Origin: Pristionchus mayeri
Lineage: Eukaryota; Nematoda; Chromadorea; Rhabditida; Neodiplogasteridae
DNA length: 64,000 nt
Direction of reading: 5' to 3'
Assembly: GCA_036245805.1 (NCBI GenBank)
Contig: BTRK01000002.1
Location: 3,468,689 to 3,532,688, forward strand
A program made the position numbers and the translations under genes. This document shows positions 46,499-57,553 of this stretch, in pieces (positions within the stretch are counted from its first letter, which is position 1; every line of letters starts with the position of its first letter). The notes under the pieces were generated by a model. That model was not told the DNA's origin and did not search any database. It saw nothing but the letters and a program-made list of their open reading frames with translations.

Positions 46499-47118
46499 CT
46501 TCCTCTCCCCTTTCAGTTCCTCTTCCTATTATCATGTGGTCGTTGCTTTTCCGGAAAGAGGACCTTCACAGAAGTGCCGTTGATCAAATAGTACGATCGA
46601 TAATATTCATTTCAGGAAAATTCATCCGATGAGTTCCCAATAATCTTCTATCCGACTGAAATTGATACTGATAAGCATCATCTTCCTCCTCCACAAGACA
46701 CCACCGAAAAAGTCGTAATTATTTGGATGTGTGCCCTCTCTCTTTTTTCGTATTTCAGTGATTGTAATTGCTAGCTCATGCTTTCCCCTCCTCTACCTTC
46801 CTATACCATTATCCTTCCAGATGGACGTTACGGATGAGACGGGCAATACATCTCTCGTGTCTTCCCAGCAGCCAAACTGACATATCTCCCTCCACCTCCT
46901 CGTCTCCATGAGTGACCCCTTTTTTCTCCTCGACTTATCTATGAGACGGGAAATACACCTTTCTTCTCTTCTTTGCGGTCCAACTGACATCTCCGCTTCT
47001 TCGTCCTCCCCTCTATGAAGTGACCCCCCTTTGATCCCCTCGAATATCCGCCGTCGTCTACCGATTCCTCCCTCTCTCCAAGCGAATGTGACCAATTTGT
47101 AAAAGAAAAAACAATGGT
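46499..47118 (+). repeat. Segmental duplication block Y, copy 1
   Basis: This ~620-bp block is nearly identical to 47915-48532 (one 3-base difference near 46768 and a few substitutions). It contains a plausible exon at about 46618-46714 (SSDEFPIIFYPTEIDTDKHH, ending TTEKV before GTAATT) with a TTTCAG acceptor. It is directly followed by block X copy 2. Confidence 0.92.
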
Positions 47119-47915
47119 AAAAAACAGTAGTGATCAACGATAAATAAATAATCGATCGATTTTAGGACAACGCATGACCTGGAGGGCGAGTCGATGGCAC
47201 ATTCTCAATGTCTCCGTGTGGAACGTTGTGCAGACGGTGGGTCAAGATGGAAGGGTACTAAGTCGGATGAGAAGTATGACGTAATGCCGCATTTGTTATA
47301 TCAAAAGCGGCATGCCCTCATAGATCTCATTTGATGTAGTGTCGAGGGAAGAGAACGGAAGGAACGTCATCGATTGAGGTATTCTATGCATCGATTGGCG
47401 AGAGGTCACCCTGGAAAGGATACATTCACAATGACAATGTGAGCTACCCTATATCAACTGAAGAAAGTGGTGTTCATCCAGATCGAGAATTACTATCCAG
47501 CAATCAAGCAGTTCTGCTACACATCCTTCCACAATGGTTTGAGATGGTTCAAATTGCATTTTTTTATTTTTTTTTATTTTTGGTTAATATTCGATGCTTC
47601 TTGTGCGTTCTATGAATGAGCTAAATGTGTAGTGGCTGTGAAACAACGGAAAATGAAACGAAAAAGGTCAAAACGCCCAAATGAGGCAATTTTGTTCAAA
47701 TAATACGAGGACAGAGATTTGGCAGGAATGATCCTCGTGTTCATCGAGTCCATCATCGTTTTCGTCTGCCCTTTTCTCGACAATTCCCTCATCTTCTCAA
47801 TGATCTGGTTCATGTTCATCTGTTTAGTCGGCAATGGATGTCTGCTCTTCACTTTCCTCGCAAGGGTAATCGCCGTTACCGGCCACCAAATTAGATTGGA
47901 TGCGCAAGGCATATC
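47119..47915 (+). repeat. Segmental duplication block X, copy 2
   Basis: Near-identical copy of 42033-42828, including the ~80-bp palindrome (47262-47336) and the first 66 codons of the three-membrane-segment gene (ATG at 47719). After GIS that frame runs into block Y and stops near 47998, so this gene copy is truncated. Confidence 0.92.
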
Positions 47916-48532
47916 CTTCCTCTCCCCTTTCAGTTCCTCTTCCTATTATCATGTGGTCGTTGCTTTTCCGGAAAGAGGACCTTCACAGAAGTGCCGTTGA
48001 TCAAATAGTACGATCGATAATATTCATTTCAGGAAAATTCATCCGATGAGTTCCCAATAATCTTCTATCCGACTGAAATTGATACTGATAAGCATCATCT
48101 TCCTCCTCCACAAGACACCACCGAAAAAGTCGTAATTATTTGGATGTGTGCCCTCTCTCTTTTTTCGTATTTCAGTGATTGTAATTGCTAGCTGCTTTCC
48201 CCTCCTCTACCTTCCTATACCATTATCCTTCCAGATGGACGTTACGGATGAGACGGGCAATACATCTCTCGTGTCTTCCCAGCAGCCAAACTGACATATA
48301 TCCCTCCACCTCCTCGTCTCCATGAGTGACCCCTTTTTTCTCCTCGACTTATCTATGAGACGGGAAATACACCTTTCTTCTCTTCTTTGCGGTCCAACTG
48401 ACATCTCCGCTTCTTCGTCCTCCCCTCTATGAAGTGACCCCCCTTTGATCCCCTCGAATATCCGCCGTCGTCTACCGATTCCTCCCTCTCTCCAAGCGAA
48501 TGTGACCAATTTGTAAAAGAAAAAACAATGGT
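47915..48532 (+). repeat. Segmental duplication block Y, copy 2
   Basis: Near-identical to 46499-47118, here fused directly to block X copy 2 at GCATATC/CTTCC. In the first copy the two blocks are separated by 42829-46498, which contains the mariner. Confidence 0.92.
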
Positions 48533-48710
48533 GTGATTTGCAAAATTGTATTAATAAAAAATAAACACCGACGCTATCAAAACCAAAATTATGGTTTTAT
48601 CACATTTGTACAAGTTAACAAACAAACAAGGTCATGATGTCGGAGATTCGGAGAGTTGGAATTGTGAGTATCTTTTCGGAGGTTTGTACAGATCATTTCG
48701 AAAGTACAGA

Positions 48711-49089
48711 TCAGTAATATCTTCGGCTAGCCCACAAATTTCCGTTGCCTGTAGCCTCGAGTATCGTGCCGCTGGCGTATTGATCGACTGCAACATAATC
48801 ATTTTGATTAACTTCTCCCCCTTTTTTTTCTTAAAAAAATATAAGGATGGGGAAAAGGCCCATCGTAGTTCAAAATAAGCAAGATCGAGGCTGACAAAAT
48901 AATCAGGTTAAATAATCACCTCCTGAGAGATATGGAGAATGGACGAATTGGAGCCCGATTGGAATTGCTGAAACAATTGCATCATCAACGGGCATTTAGT
49001 AGTTCAGAAAGTGTAAAAAGTAATGCTAGCTTGCCTCTGATCATTGCCACAATAAGAGCGATGATAAGAACAGTAGAAAGGAAGTTCAC
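48711..49089 (-). pseudogene. Secreted short-peptide gene, copy 1 (start codon lost)
   Basis: Exons are 49035-49089 (NFLSTVLIIALIVAMIR, signal-peptide-like), 48920-48967 (IPIGLQFVHSPYLSG) and 48711-48787 (VDQYASGTILEATGNG, NLWASRRYY, stop). Lengths (55, 48, 77) and phases match copies 2 and 3, with one extra codon in exon 2. The codon at the usual start is GTG instead of ATG and I find no in-frame ATG upstream. The first donor is GC (GAG/GCAAGC). The C-terminal exon is as well conserved as in the other copies, so it may be a recent loss, or translation may start elsewhere. The promoter still has TATATAAGG and a TGATAA-type site. It lies directly downstream of the last exon of Cys-rich gene CRG1. 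Confidence 0.7.
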
Positions 49090-49135
49090 GATTGGAAGGA
49101 AATTAGCTCGATGTGACCAGTAGTCGGCGGATTTC

Positions 49136-49175
49136 CTTATATACCGACCTATCTTACGCATGACGATGATAAGGC
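49136..49175 (-). promoter_or_regulatory. TATA box and GATA site of peptide gene copy 1
   Basis: On the minus strand, TTATCATCG (GATA-factor site) is followed about 20 bp downstream by TATATAAGG, which lies about 47 bp before the expected start. The same arrangement is found at copies 2 and 3. In nematodes TGATAA sites are the usual targets of intestinal GATA factors (ELT-2 type); expression itself is inferred. Confidence 0.5.
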
Positions 49176-49640
49176 ACTATAGTGGCCGCCTTTGAGTTTG
49201 ATGACACGGAAAAAACCGATTAATCCCGTCTATTGCGCGCATTTCCCAAGTTCTATTTGCTGATTTGCACGTAGAACACTCGTCTCACTTTTTTCGTCTT
49301 GTATATTATCATCATTCGCCACAAAGTACATAAAATTTTCACGGGAGGAGCAAGGTAGGCGAGTGTGATACGTGACTTTCAGCAAGTATAGCTCGAAATA
49401 TGATCGCGATTGAAGATACAATTCGGGTTTTCTTATCTATTCTACGATCTTTCCTCCATGTGCAATTTTTGTGTAACCGAACACCTCAGTGGTTTGAACC
49501 GTTCAACCCTCTCGACACATTCGTATTTGTCTCCTTTATTGCAGCTTTATAAACTGAAAGACATTGAACTATGACATTCGATTTGGACTTGCATTGGTTA
49601 ATTTGTATCTCATTTACAATAAACTCTTGCAATTCAAGTT

Positions 49641-52600
49641 CTATTGTGCGCGAGTGAGCACAATAAGGAGGATGGCGGAGAAAAGGGAGTAGGCGGTGGA
49701 AGACGACGTTTCCGGCGCCTGATCCATTTGAACCACGTTGACGCTTACCTAAATAATAATATTAATAATTAAAATTTACATAACAATGAGCTATTGGGGT
49801 GTTCCAAAAGTTCCTGGAATTGTTTTCTGAATTTATTTTCTCACGAATCGTAAGTCAATGAAATTTTCATCTCTCATATCTATTATAGATCTACCTTAAA
49901 TATATTTTGCGAAGGCTATTTCTTTAAATGAGTGATGATGAAATAGTAACAAATGTGCGTTTTTGCCCCTGTTTTGAAAAAAATATAATGTCGTTTCCTT
50001 TGAAGTTTCAAAACTCTGGTTTATTGTGAATTAGAGGTAGCTATGGACCTTTCTAATGAACATTTAAACTTGCATCTTACTTTAAAGACCGCCGAAAAAC
50101 ATCAAAAGATTTCATTTTTATCTTGCCGAAGGAAGGTGATTTTCTGAATTTTTCAAATTTTCATGGTTCTTTGCTAATCAATCGCTCTAACATTGCAATA
50201 TAAATTAAAATTATGAAAGTTATAAAGTTATAAATTATTTATTGTCGTTTGGAACCTTTGTTGGTATCAAAATCGATGAAAATTTCAAAAACACGTTGAA
50301 ATTTTCGATTCTTGTATTAAATGTACTGCGCGATTCAGAGGGCCAGGATAGAGTCCAGTAAGCTAGTTGGCAACTACCAAGTAACTAGGCATTATTAAAT
50401 GAATTATGTCTCTTCATAGGAAAGAATTTGACGTTTGGTCATTTTTGAGACACAACTTCGGAATCGCACTATTCTTGTGAATCTTGAAATAGATTATCTA
50501 TGTAGCGCGGAAATTGAAGAGCACCGATTGCCCTACTCAATGCTATGTACTATTAGTCGTGATATTCATCCCTTCAAAGACATATTTTTCGGAAAAAATT
50601 CCAGGAACTTTTGGAACACCCCAATATATAACTTAAAGGAGGATGAAAGCGAAAGCTGGAAATTTGAACGTATTTCATCCTACCACGAAATGCCCCGGCT
50701 GTCAATGTGCTAAAAACAGGCCATGCTAAAAACAGTGAAAGTAACACCAATTACCGGTCCCCGACGCGGCTCTTGGCTACGGAGCGTCTCTATTTTTTTT
50801 CTTATTTTTTGCGTTTGCTCGCTTTGATTGTGTTGCGTTGTTGCTAAACGCATATCTGTACTCTAGTTCATCCTGTTATTTCAAAATCAATATTACTTCA
50901 ATCGATCGATTGTGTGATCTCTTCCCATCCACCCCTTTCACGCGCGCATTCCTTTCAGTTGGATTCATGAGTTCTATCTTCTTCTTTGGGGCGATTATCT
51001 GTGATTCTACTCATTCCACGTCGATAATATTTAAATTGCTTCTGTTTCAACTAACTTTTGACCCGATTGCCACAATTTCTCCCTAAATGCGTCGTCTTAA
51101 TTACTTCTTTTTCGTCGTTGGCCCATCTATTATTTACATGTTTTGCTTTCAACCTTGCTTAATTGCTCATTTTTTTCTTTATTTTCTACCGTTTAATTAA
51201 TTGTTCATTGAAGCCAGGTCAGCGGTCATCACCGATGATAAAAAATGGGCATGGACGGTGCTGCCTTCGCTTCTCCCAGACCTGTCAGTTAGTTTGGCTG
51301 CTTCCCACTTTGCTGTATCGATTAATTTCATTCTTGTATTTTAGAACTACGTCCAACGTCGTCCGGCCAAGATCATGGCCCTTCCGATGGTGAAAGGCCA
51401 TCGCGAAAAAGGTTCGTTTCTCTTTCTTCGGCCTATATTTAAATATTACTCGTGTTTTATTTGTGAATGATTACCTTTTCAATTCATTTATCGTAAAATA
51501 AGTTAAGGATATTCAAATAACAATTTAGATAAAAATATTAAAAATATACGAACATATTACGCTAGAAAATTAATCAAAGCAATAAATATCAGTCCGTAGC
51601 AATGATAAACTTTTTTTATTACTACTCCTCATCAGTCATATATCCTAGGGCCTCGTCTGCCATCGAATTGAGGAGAGGGAGATGAGGAAGAGGAGGGGGG
51701 AGGAGGGCGTCGTCCTCGCCCTCGTCGTCGTTCTCGGGCGCCTCCTCCTCCAAGTTGCTGTCGACTCCATGAGGACGAAGAGGACGGGTGAGTGTCTCCC
51801 ACAACTTCTTAATTAAAAATGGTTCGTAAATTGATTACCTCTCCTTGTTTACCTTTTGTTCGGCGAGAGCAATTTTTCTTTTCTTCTCCGTAGTCTCGTA
51901 GTATCACATCTGTTGCACTCCCTCGTGCATGATGCCGCGAGTCCTACCATGTGGAAGGATAGATGACATTGTCCCTGTTCGCACTTGGGACACTCTAGGA
52001 GGAGGGAGGTCAATGACTCCTTCGACACTATCATGTAGTTCGATAGAGGGACACTTTCGATGCGGGGAGTGGCAGGGGTAGGAGGAGTCCATTCGGAGCT
52101 TTCGTTCATATCTCGAGCCTTCAAGTAGTTATCAAAAAATACCTCATTTTTTAAATAATCTAATTTGAGTTAGTTTAGTGCGAGATGGAATGCAGTAATG
52201 ATAATTAATGAATACCTGTTCAGGTCGGCAACAGCAGACGCAGCAGAGAAGAGGAGATCGAGTTAGGAGTGGAGGAGGACGGACGTAAGACGGAAGAGAG
52301 GATTGAAGAGGACGAGGGCGAGGAAAGACGAAGGAAGATGAAGAGGGGAAGGGCGAGAGAAGAGGGGAACAGGTAGGAGGGAGTACGATAGATGGTTGGG
52401 ATACTGTAGATGGAGCAGTCGTCTCCTAAAGGCCTCTGTTTCCGTTGTATGAGATAGATAAATATATTTTCTCCCGTTTAATTGTGTATATTACTCACCA
52501 CAAAGGAAGGGACAGCATCAGGTCGAAGTACGGTAGCAGTTGCCGAGTATGTGTAGACAGAGGGGGAGAAGTGACTTGCACAGAGATAGGGACACTTGGA

Positions 52601-55600
52601 TGCATTCACCACTGCCATGAGAGATCTTCTTCCTTCTGGGGTTGAACGGACAGCGTTTATCCACGTTGTCCGTTTCTTCTCATTTTCCGTAAATGCGTGC
52701 ATCTCTTTCTGGAATTTCCTCTGATGGCACACGACGCAAGCTCGTCGTTGCATCTGATAGGGAGGATTACATTAGCAGACGATATAGTATCGACGATAGT
52801 TTGCACATGAATATTACATTTCAATTAGCAATACTAGCTTGTGGGTATACAAATACTTTATCATTTAGTCCATGACATAGCTATTCTTCATCGAATAGCG
52901 CAGATGGCTTGAAGCCGGTGTAATGTCCATCGGCACTTGGCCATTTCTTCCGGACGGCATCGATGACACAAGCGGGGAGTCGAACTCTCTGTCCTCGTCC
53001 GAGTGGTCCGAGAAGAGAGGCCACTATCACTCGATAGCACCCGTGTCTTCTCGCCCTCAATAGTAAGTTTCATTCTTTCTATCCATGGTATCTATTTGAT
53101 TGATATAGTGTATTCCGGATACAATAGCCTTTCAATAGAGTAAACGATTGTTGGAAAGGGGAACTCACTGATTCGCATCGATGGCCACATGTCCACTCGC
53201 ATAGCCGTAGAGGGCAACTGCAGCTTCCGTACCCTCAAGTGAGTGATTGAGATGAAAGTTATCAACAATAGGAAGTATAGTAACTAACCGCTTCTGTGAG
53301 CAGGTACTCCTTGAAGTATTGATCCTGCGTAATGCAGGCTTTCCTACCGTGGTCCTTCAGCTTATCCAGCAATCCCTCCTTGAAGAGATTTCCTTTCTTG
53401 AGAAGAGGGTAGAGAAACAGCGATTTGCAGCAGTAATCGTGCTTTTCCTCGAGATCTCTAGGGGGACAACGAGTGCAGGAACACTCCACAGTCTTCTCGA
53501 GGTCAACCCCATCTGCGAAGATCTTCTGCTCCCCCTCCTTGGCTGCTTTGATTCTAGCCAGAATCTTGTCCGCTTGCTTGGGGTCGGGGAGAAAGGGATC
53601 GGGAAGTGATGTCATCTAGAGATCAATCAATCGATCAATTAGTGATACAATAATGTAATTTGTGTAATGAAAAAAAAACAATCAAGACAATGATAAAATC
53701 GTTTGAAAAGAGCTGTTTGTCCCATTCTTTGCGTACGTGCATCTTTCATCGATTGACTAGACACTTGTCTAAAGGGTCAGAATAGAGACTCAAACGAATG
53801 ATATACAATCATGATTGTTCACCGGATTGAATTTGTACGGAAAATCGAATTCTTCAATCTCTTTATTGTACTGTTTTGTTGTATTGCATTGTAAAAATGA
53901 AAATGTTTGATAAAAGAAATGGAAATGAGTGTCACAATATGCTAAATAGGTTTCCCTCATTGCATTAATGCAGAAACCACCGCGGCAAAATGTTAGTCCT
54001 CGGCGGGAATCGAACCTGTCCCTTTCCCACTCTCGTTGTCGCCGCTCTACAGATCGAACTAGAAAGAGGAGAAAGAGGTAGTGAGATAGTGTGCGCTGCG
54101 CAATCTTTTCGCAGCCATTTCCCTGAGCTATCAATTACAGTACCCGTGCGCGTATCTCCCTTGATCTTTGATCTCCGTTTTTCAAATTTTGGCTTTCTAT
54201 TGTCGTTCAAGGAATAAATCCGGATATATCTTTAGTAAACGAAGTTCATTTTCCCTTTCCTCCTCCTTTAATAGGATGGGATTATAGTTCTCTATTCGGG
54301 TAATCGTCTCTTCATTTAACACCCCCCCCTTTCCGACGGATTGATCGACGAGAGATGGTGGGAAATAAAGAGACGGTGACCTGAATTTCAAACAATAATT
54401 TGATACGGACCTGATTGCCTTCTTTGCAGGGACAATCACATTTCTCTCCCTTGCAATCGCACGAGCAATCCTTTCCTCCCTTCTTCCCGCAAGAAGAATT
54501 GGTACAGGAGGAGCAGCCCGAAGAAGAATCGCACCCACATGACGACTGTATAATTGCAAATGGGATCATGTTTAGGTTAAACTTTTTTATGGCAATTTTG
54601 AGTTATTTACGAGTCCCAGGTGAGTTAAGGAAGTGATGAGCCTCGTACGAAACTGTTGCAAAATCTTCGATACTAAAACCATATAATATGCATATCGAGA
54701 ACATCATACCTGACAGGAGGAGGAGCATCCATTGTTTTGACCATCCGAAGACTCACAGCCACATGAAGGCTGAAGAAGTGGAATTTGTGTTATTATTATT
54801 ATCACTTCTCCAGAAATAGCTCTAATCATTATCTCAGCAATACTTCTAGTGACAGTTCGCATAATGAAATGTAATTTAGCGACTAATATTGCATAATGTC
54901 AGCAAAAAAACGATGATGAAGTTTAGAACATACTCCCTGGCACGAAGAACATCCAATTTGATTTCCATCTTTAGGCACGCAACCGCACGACGGCTGAAAC
55001 ATATTAATTTTTTTTTCAATTCTCGGGCACTTTTTTGCAAACATTAGATCCTAATGATGATTACCTTGCATTCCTTGGGAGGCTGAGTGGTTACAACGGC
55101 AGTGGTCGTGGTAGTCGTAGGAGCGGGTGTGGTCGTGGTCGTTGTTATAGTGCTTGTGCTAGTCTCAGGTATCTTAAACACAAACAGGAAAATATGCAAG
55201 GGCGACAGACTTTTTACAGTAGATTTTACAGTAGTCGAAAACGATTATGCAGAATTTCGAATGAGACCTTTTGCATAATTCCGCATTTGAAATTTATTAG
55301 GTGCTATTTGCTAAACATCCAACCTTGGTGGTACCGCAGGAACAGGGTGTCGTCGGATTGCATTGGGCAGTGCAGAAGGAGGGACACTGGACTGGCTGGA
55401 CGGGTTGCATCCCACAGTTACAGCAGCCGCAGTTAGCACCGCAGATATTCATACATTCGATAAGACCTGAACATAATATTCAGGAACGGAGAAGGCGTCG
55501 TTTTTTTATGATTGGTTTGATTGATGAGTAGGGTTATCTTATTGGAAAATGTTCATTGTATTCACGGATATGTTTCAGGGGCTATAGCTAATCGACGTTT

Positions 55601-55792
55601 GTTTATCTAGCGCACTTGAAACTCACCGAAAAAATGCATCTTAAATTTTCCAGTAAGATAACTATATTGGTGAGTGAACGCCAGTACTCAATGAATAACT
55701 CGATTGGGCTGGCCATTTCGAAACGAGGTTGATGTTGCAATACATGTGGAAGACGAACCAACGAAAAGCAGCGCAACCAGAACACAACGCAT
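49641..55792 (-). CDS. Cys-rich, Thr-rich surface/secreted protein CRG1 (seven exons)
   Basis: Exon 1 is 55759-55792 (MRCVLVALLFVG, signal peptide). Exon 2 is 55324-55466 (CGANCGCCNCG...PVQCPSFCTAQCNPTTPCSC). Exon 3 is 55065-55172 (Thr-rich, ending TTQPPKECK). Exon 4 is 54934-54993 (PSCGCVPKDGNQIGCSSCQ), exon 5 is 54710-54769 (PSCGCESSDGQNNGCSSSCQ), exon 6 is 54411-54545 (GCSSCTNSSCGKK...CSCDCKGEKCDCPCK) and exon 7 is 49641-49748 (VSVNVVQMDQ..., hydrophobic tail, stop). Phases agree throughout. The design is that of a secreted or GPI-anchored Cys-rich protein with an O-glycosylatable linker; the short hydrophobic C-terminus after a Ser-rich stretch is GPI-signal-like (inference). No named family is recognised. 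Exon 4 must use a donor two codons on (GGA/GTATGT), because CAG is followed by GG. Intron 6 (4.7 kb) contains a DNA element and two complete genes on the same strand. Confidence 0.75.
49794..50624. mobile_element. TA-flanked non-autonomous DNA element, 0.83 kb
   Basis: Starts TTGGGGTGTTCCAAAAGTTC and ends GAACTTTTGGAACACCCCAA, with TA at 49792-49793 and 50625-50626; the terminal inverted repeats are 28 bp or more. No transposase. It fits the Tc1/mariner superfamily and lies in intron 6 of CRG1. Confidence 0.88.
50640..51600. other. Intronic stretch, no gene identified
   Basis: AT-rich sequence within intron 6 of CRG1. Two plus-strand segments near 51215-51290 and 51344-51410 (NYVQRRPAKIMALPMVKGHR before GGTTCG) look exon-like but could not be linked to anything. 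Confidence 0.35.
51622..52753 (-). CDS. THAP-domain protein
   Basis: Exon 1 is 52499-52753 (85 codons): MQRRACVVCHQRK...MHAFTENEKKRTTWINAV...CPYLCASHFSPSVY...VLRPDAVPSFV. This is a THAP zinc finger: C-x2-C near the start, the conserved W, C-x2-H (CASHF) and a final AVP-type motif (DAVPS). Later exons are about 51840-52120 (SNYMIVSKESLTSLLLECPK, CEQGQCHLSF, CTRECNRC) and 51622-51811 (acidic, ending YMTDEE). The Leu-rich block followed by paired CxxC motifs is common in THAP proteins of invertebrates. A further Ser/Pro-rich exon may lie at 52215-52380. THAP domains bind DNA and occur in P-element-type transposases and in domesticated regulators; this one shows no transposase domain. It is nested in CRG1 intron 6 and follows the P2RX7-like gene on the same strand. 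Confidence 0.7.
52881..53615 (-). CDS. P2RX7 C-terminal-like domain protein, intact
   Basis: Three exons join in phase: 53289-53615 (109 codons), 53169-53233 and 52881-53055 (stop TAG at 52881). They total 567 nt, a protein of about 188 residues. The Cys motif ECSCTRCPPRDLEEKHDYCC, then KACITQDQYFKEYLL, then HGCYRVIVASLLGPLGRGQR...LPACVIDAVRKKWP and YTGFKP follow the pattern of the P2X7-receptor intracellular domain (zinc-binding Cys cluster, then YRxxxxxLGxLGRGxRxxxPxCVxxxIRxxFP). In many invertebrates this domain occurs alone, not fused to a channel, and often in families spread with mobile elements. There is no membrane segment, so it is probably cytosolic or nuclear. It is nested in CRG1 intron 6 upstream of the THAP gene. 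Confidence 0.8.
53994..54066 (-). tRNA. tRNA-like sequence, probably non-functional
   Basis: The minus strand has a perfect B box (GGTTCGATTCC) and an A-box-like TCTGTAGAGCGGC 32 bp upstream. Ends TAGTTC and GGACTA can pair. The T stem has two mismatches and no convincing anticodon arm is seen. It could be a decayed tRNA or a SINE head. It lies in CRG1 intron 6. Confidence 0.35.
54291..54392. repeat. Small inverted-repeat element, second copy
   Basis: Ends ATTCGGGTAATCGTCTCTTCATTT and AAATAAAGAGACGGTGACCTG match the element at 44545-44632. It is located just after the exon-6 donor of CRG1. Confidence 0.65.
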
Positions 55793-56509
55793 ATTAGAAG
55801 AAGACTAGAACGACTTGTGCCTTCAATTGAAAACCCCGTCCCTTATATGGTGCTGGAAACGGATGCGGTTCAATATAGTACTTTCTCTCGGAATCCGTTT
55901 CTATTGTTCACTCACTCACTTTACTTTACGTCTTTTGCTCGCTATGAATCAGCCGCTGTTTCTACAACGACGATTCCTTCACCATGTACTGGCCGAATTC
56001 TTTCAGCTGATACGGTCGATAATTCACAAGAATCAGGTTGTTTTATGCATTCCTTTTCTCCCGTTAGCCGCAGTGCGCAGGACGATTATATTATTACCTA
56101 GCGCTATGCCTGGATAGTAAGTAGAGCGTGAGGCACATCTAAAGGGAGATATCCTGCGGGAAAAACCAGCGAGAGAGCGTGTGAAACGAGGAGAGCGCGC
56201 GCCGATTTGGCATCACTAACACGGACCTCATCGGCTTGCTCATTCGCTCACATATGAGTGCTCATAAGTACTACATATGTACATCCACAAGTCAAAGATT
56301 TGCATCATCGATTGCAACCGCAGTTGAACATCATCTTCGTTATAATTCTTTAAAAATGATATTGTAAACTTCCGAAGTATTGATGCTAAATACAATTCAC
56401 AAAACAAAATGAAAGTGTTTATCACATTTGTACAAGTTGAGAACACAGTGTCATGAAGTCGGAGATTCGGGGAATTATAAATACGCTTATTTTTGAATTT
56501 GTCCATTGA

Positions 56510-56939
56510 TCAGTAATATCTTCGGCTAGCCCACAAATTGCCATTGCCAGTTGCCTCGAGTATGGTGCCACTGGCGAATTGATCGACTGAAAAGTGGGAT
56601 TTGCAATATTGTTCAAATTCTTTTCCCAGAGTATTCCGTCTACCTTAAAAATGAAAATTATTTTGTGCATCATATCAAACTACAACGTGAAATGATTTTC
56701 AGGAAATTCAAAATGTTTCTAACATATATTGATAACAATAAAATTACCTCCAGAGAAGTATGGGGAGTGCACGAATTGGAGCCCGAGTTGTGCTGAAAAT
56801 AGTTGAGTCATCATTAAAAATTTCGTAAATCATCGGTAAAGATTTAGAGTAGCTCAGGAAAGATTCAAAAAGATGGAGGCTTACCTCGGATAGTGATTGC
56901 AAGAAGGGCGATGAGAAAAATAGTGGAAAGGAAGTTCAT
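56510..56939 (-). CDS. Secreted short-peptide gene, copy 2 (intact)
   Basis: Exons are 56885-56939 (MNFLSTIFLIALLAITIR, signal peptide), 56748-56792 (AQLGLQFVHSPYFSG) and 56510-56586 (VDQFASGTILEATGNG, NLWASRRYY, TGA), joined in phase 1 at both introns with GT-AG borders. The product is 58 residues, about 40 after signal cleavage. The mature peptide has no cysteine. It is rich in Gly and aromatics and ends in two Arg followed by Tyr. No known neuropeptide or antimicrobial family is recognised, and there is no C-terminal amidation glycine. Its 3' flank (56415-56475, ATCACATTTGTACAAGTTGA) is conserved with copies 1 and 3. It lies downstream of the last exon of CRG2 on the same strand. Confidence 0.75.
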
Positions 56940-56987
56940 GATTTGAAGGCAACGGATTAGCTGGATGCAAACTGGAGAAGGCGGGAG

Positions 56988-57040
56988 CCTTATATACCGC
57001 CCTATCACTTACGCAATCTCTCTCGTGATGATGATAAGAA
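56988..57040 (-). promoter_or_regulatory. TATA box and GATA site of peptide gene copy 2
   Basis: Minus strand: TTATCATCATCACGAG (GATA site, about 57025-57036), then GGTATATAAGG (about 56990-56999), about 55 bp upstream of the ATG. The sequence between and around these is conserved with copy 3. Confidence 0.55.
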
Positions 57041-57553
57041 GCTACATTTGTGGCGTTTGTGTTTGATGACACGGGGAAACCCGACTAATCCAGTCTAGCG
57101 CGCGCTTTTCTCGCGCTCTAGTTGCTGATTTACACGTAGCTCAGTAGTTGCACTATTTTCAGATTGTTTTTATCATCACTCGTCACAATGTACACCCTAC
57201 TTTCTCGAGATCATCGAGCTAGTCAGTTTGCTACGTGCAAGTCAGCAATTTTAGCGCGAGACAAGTGCAGCAGACAAATCGGTTTTTCTCATCGGTTCTT
57301 AGGTCTTCCCCCTGTGTACAGTCGATAACCTGAGTGATTTGAATTTAGTATCGTTATCCTCGATCTTTGAAAGATAATATGGCACATCGCTTCAAATCCA
57401 GAAAGGGGAATTCAGATGAGTGGATTTTTCGTTTTGAATAATCGAATACACACTCTGTTAAATCCTTTATTGCAGTTTATGGTGAACGACCAGAATACAT
57501 GATTATCAATTGTAATCGTATGTTATTCGTTACGAAATTTTATGAAATAAAAT

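Noticed and set aside
52216..52378. Plus-strand acidic/basic frame (EEEIELGVEEDGRKTEERIE)
   Set aside because: The strand asymmetry of purines makes it look charged; a Ser/Pro-rich minus-strand exon of the THAP gene explains it equally well, and no plus-strand partner exons exist.
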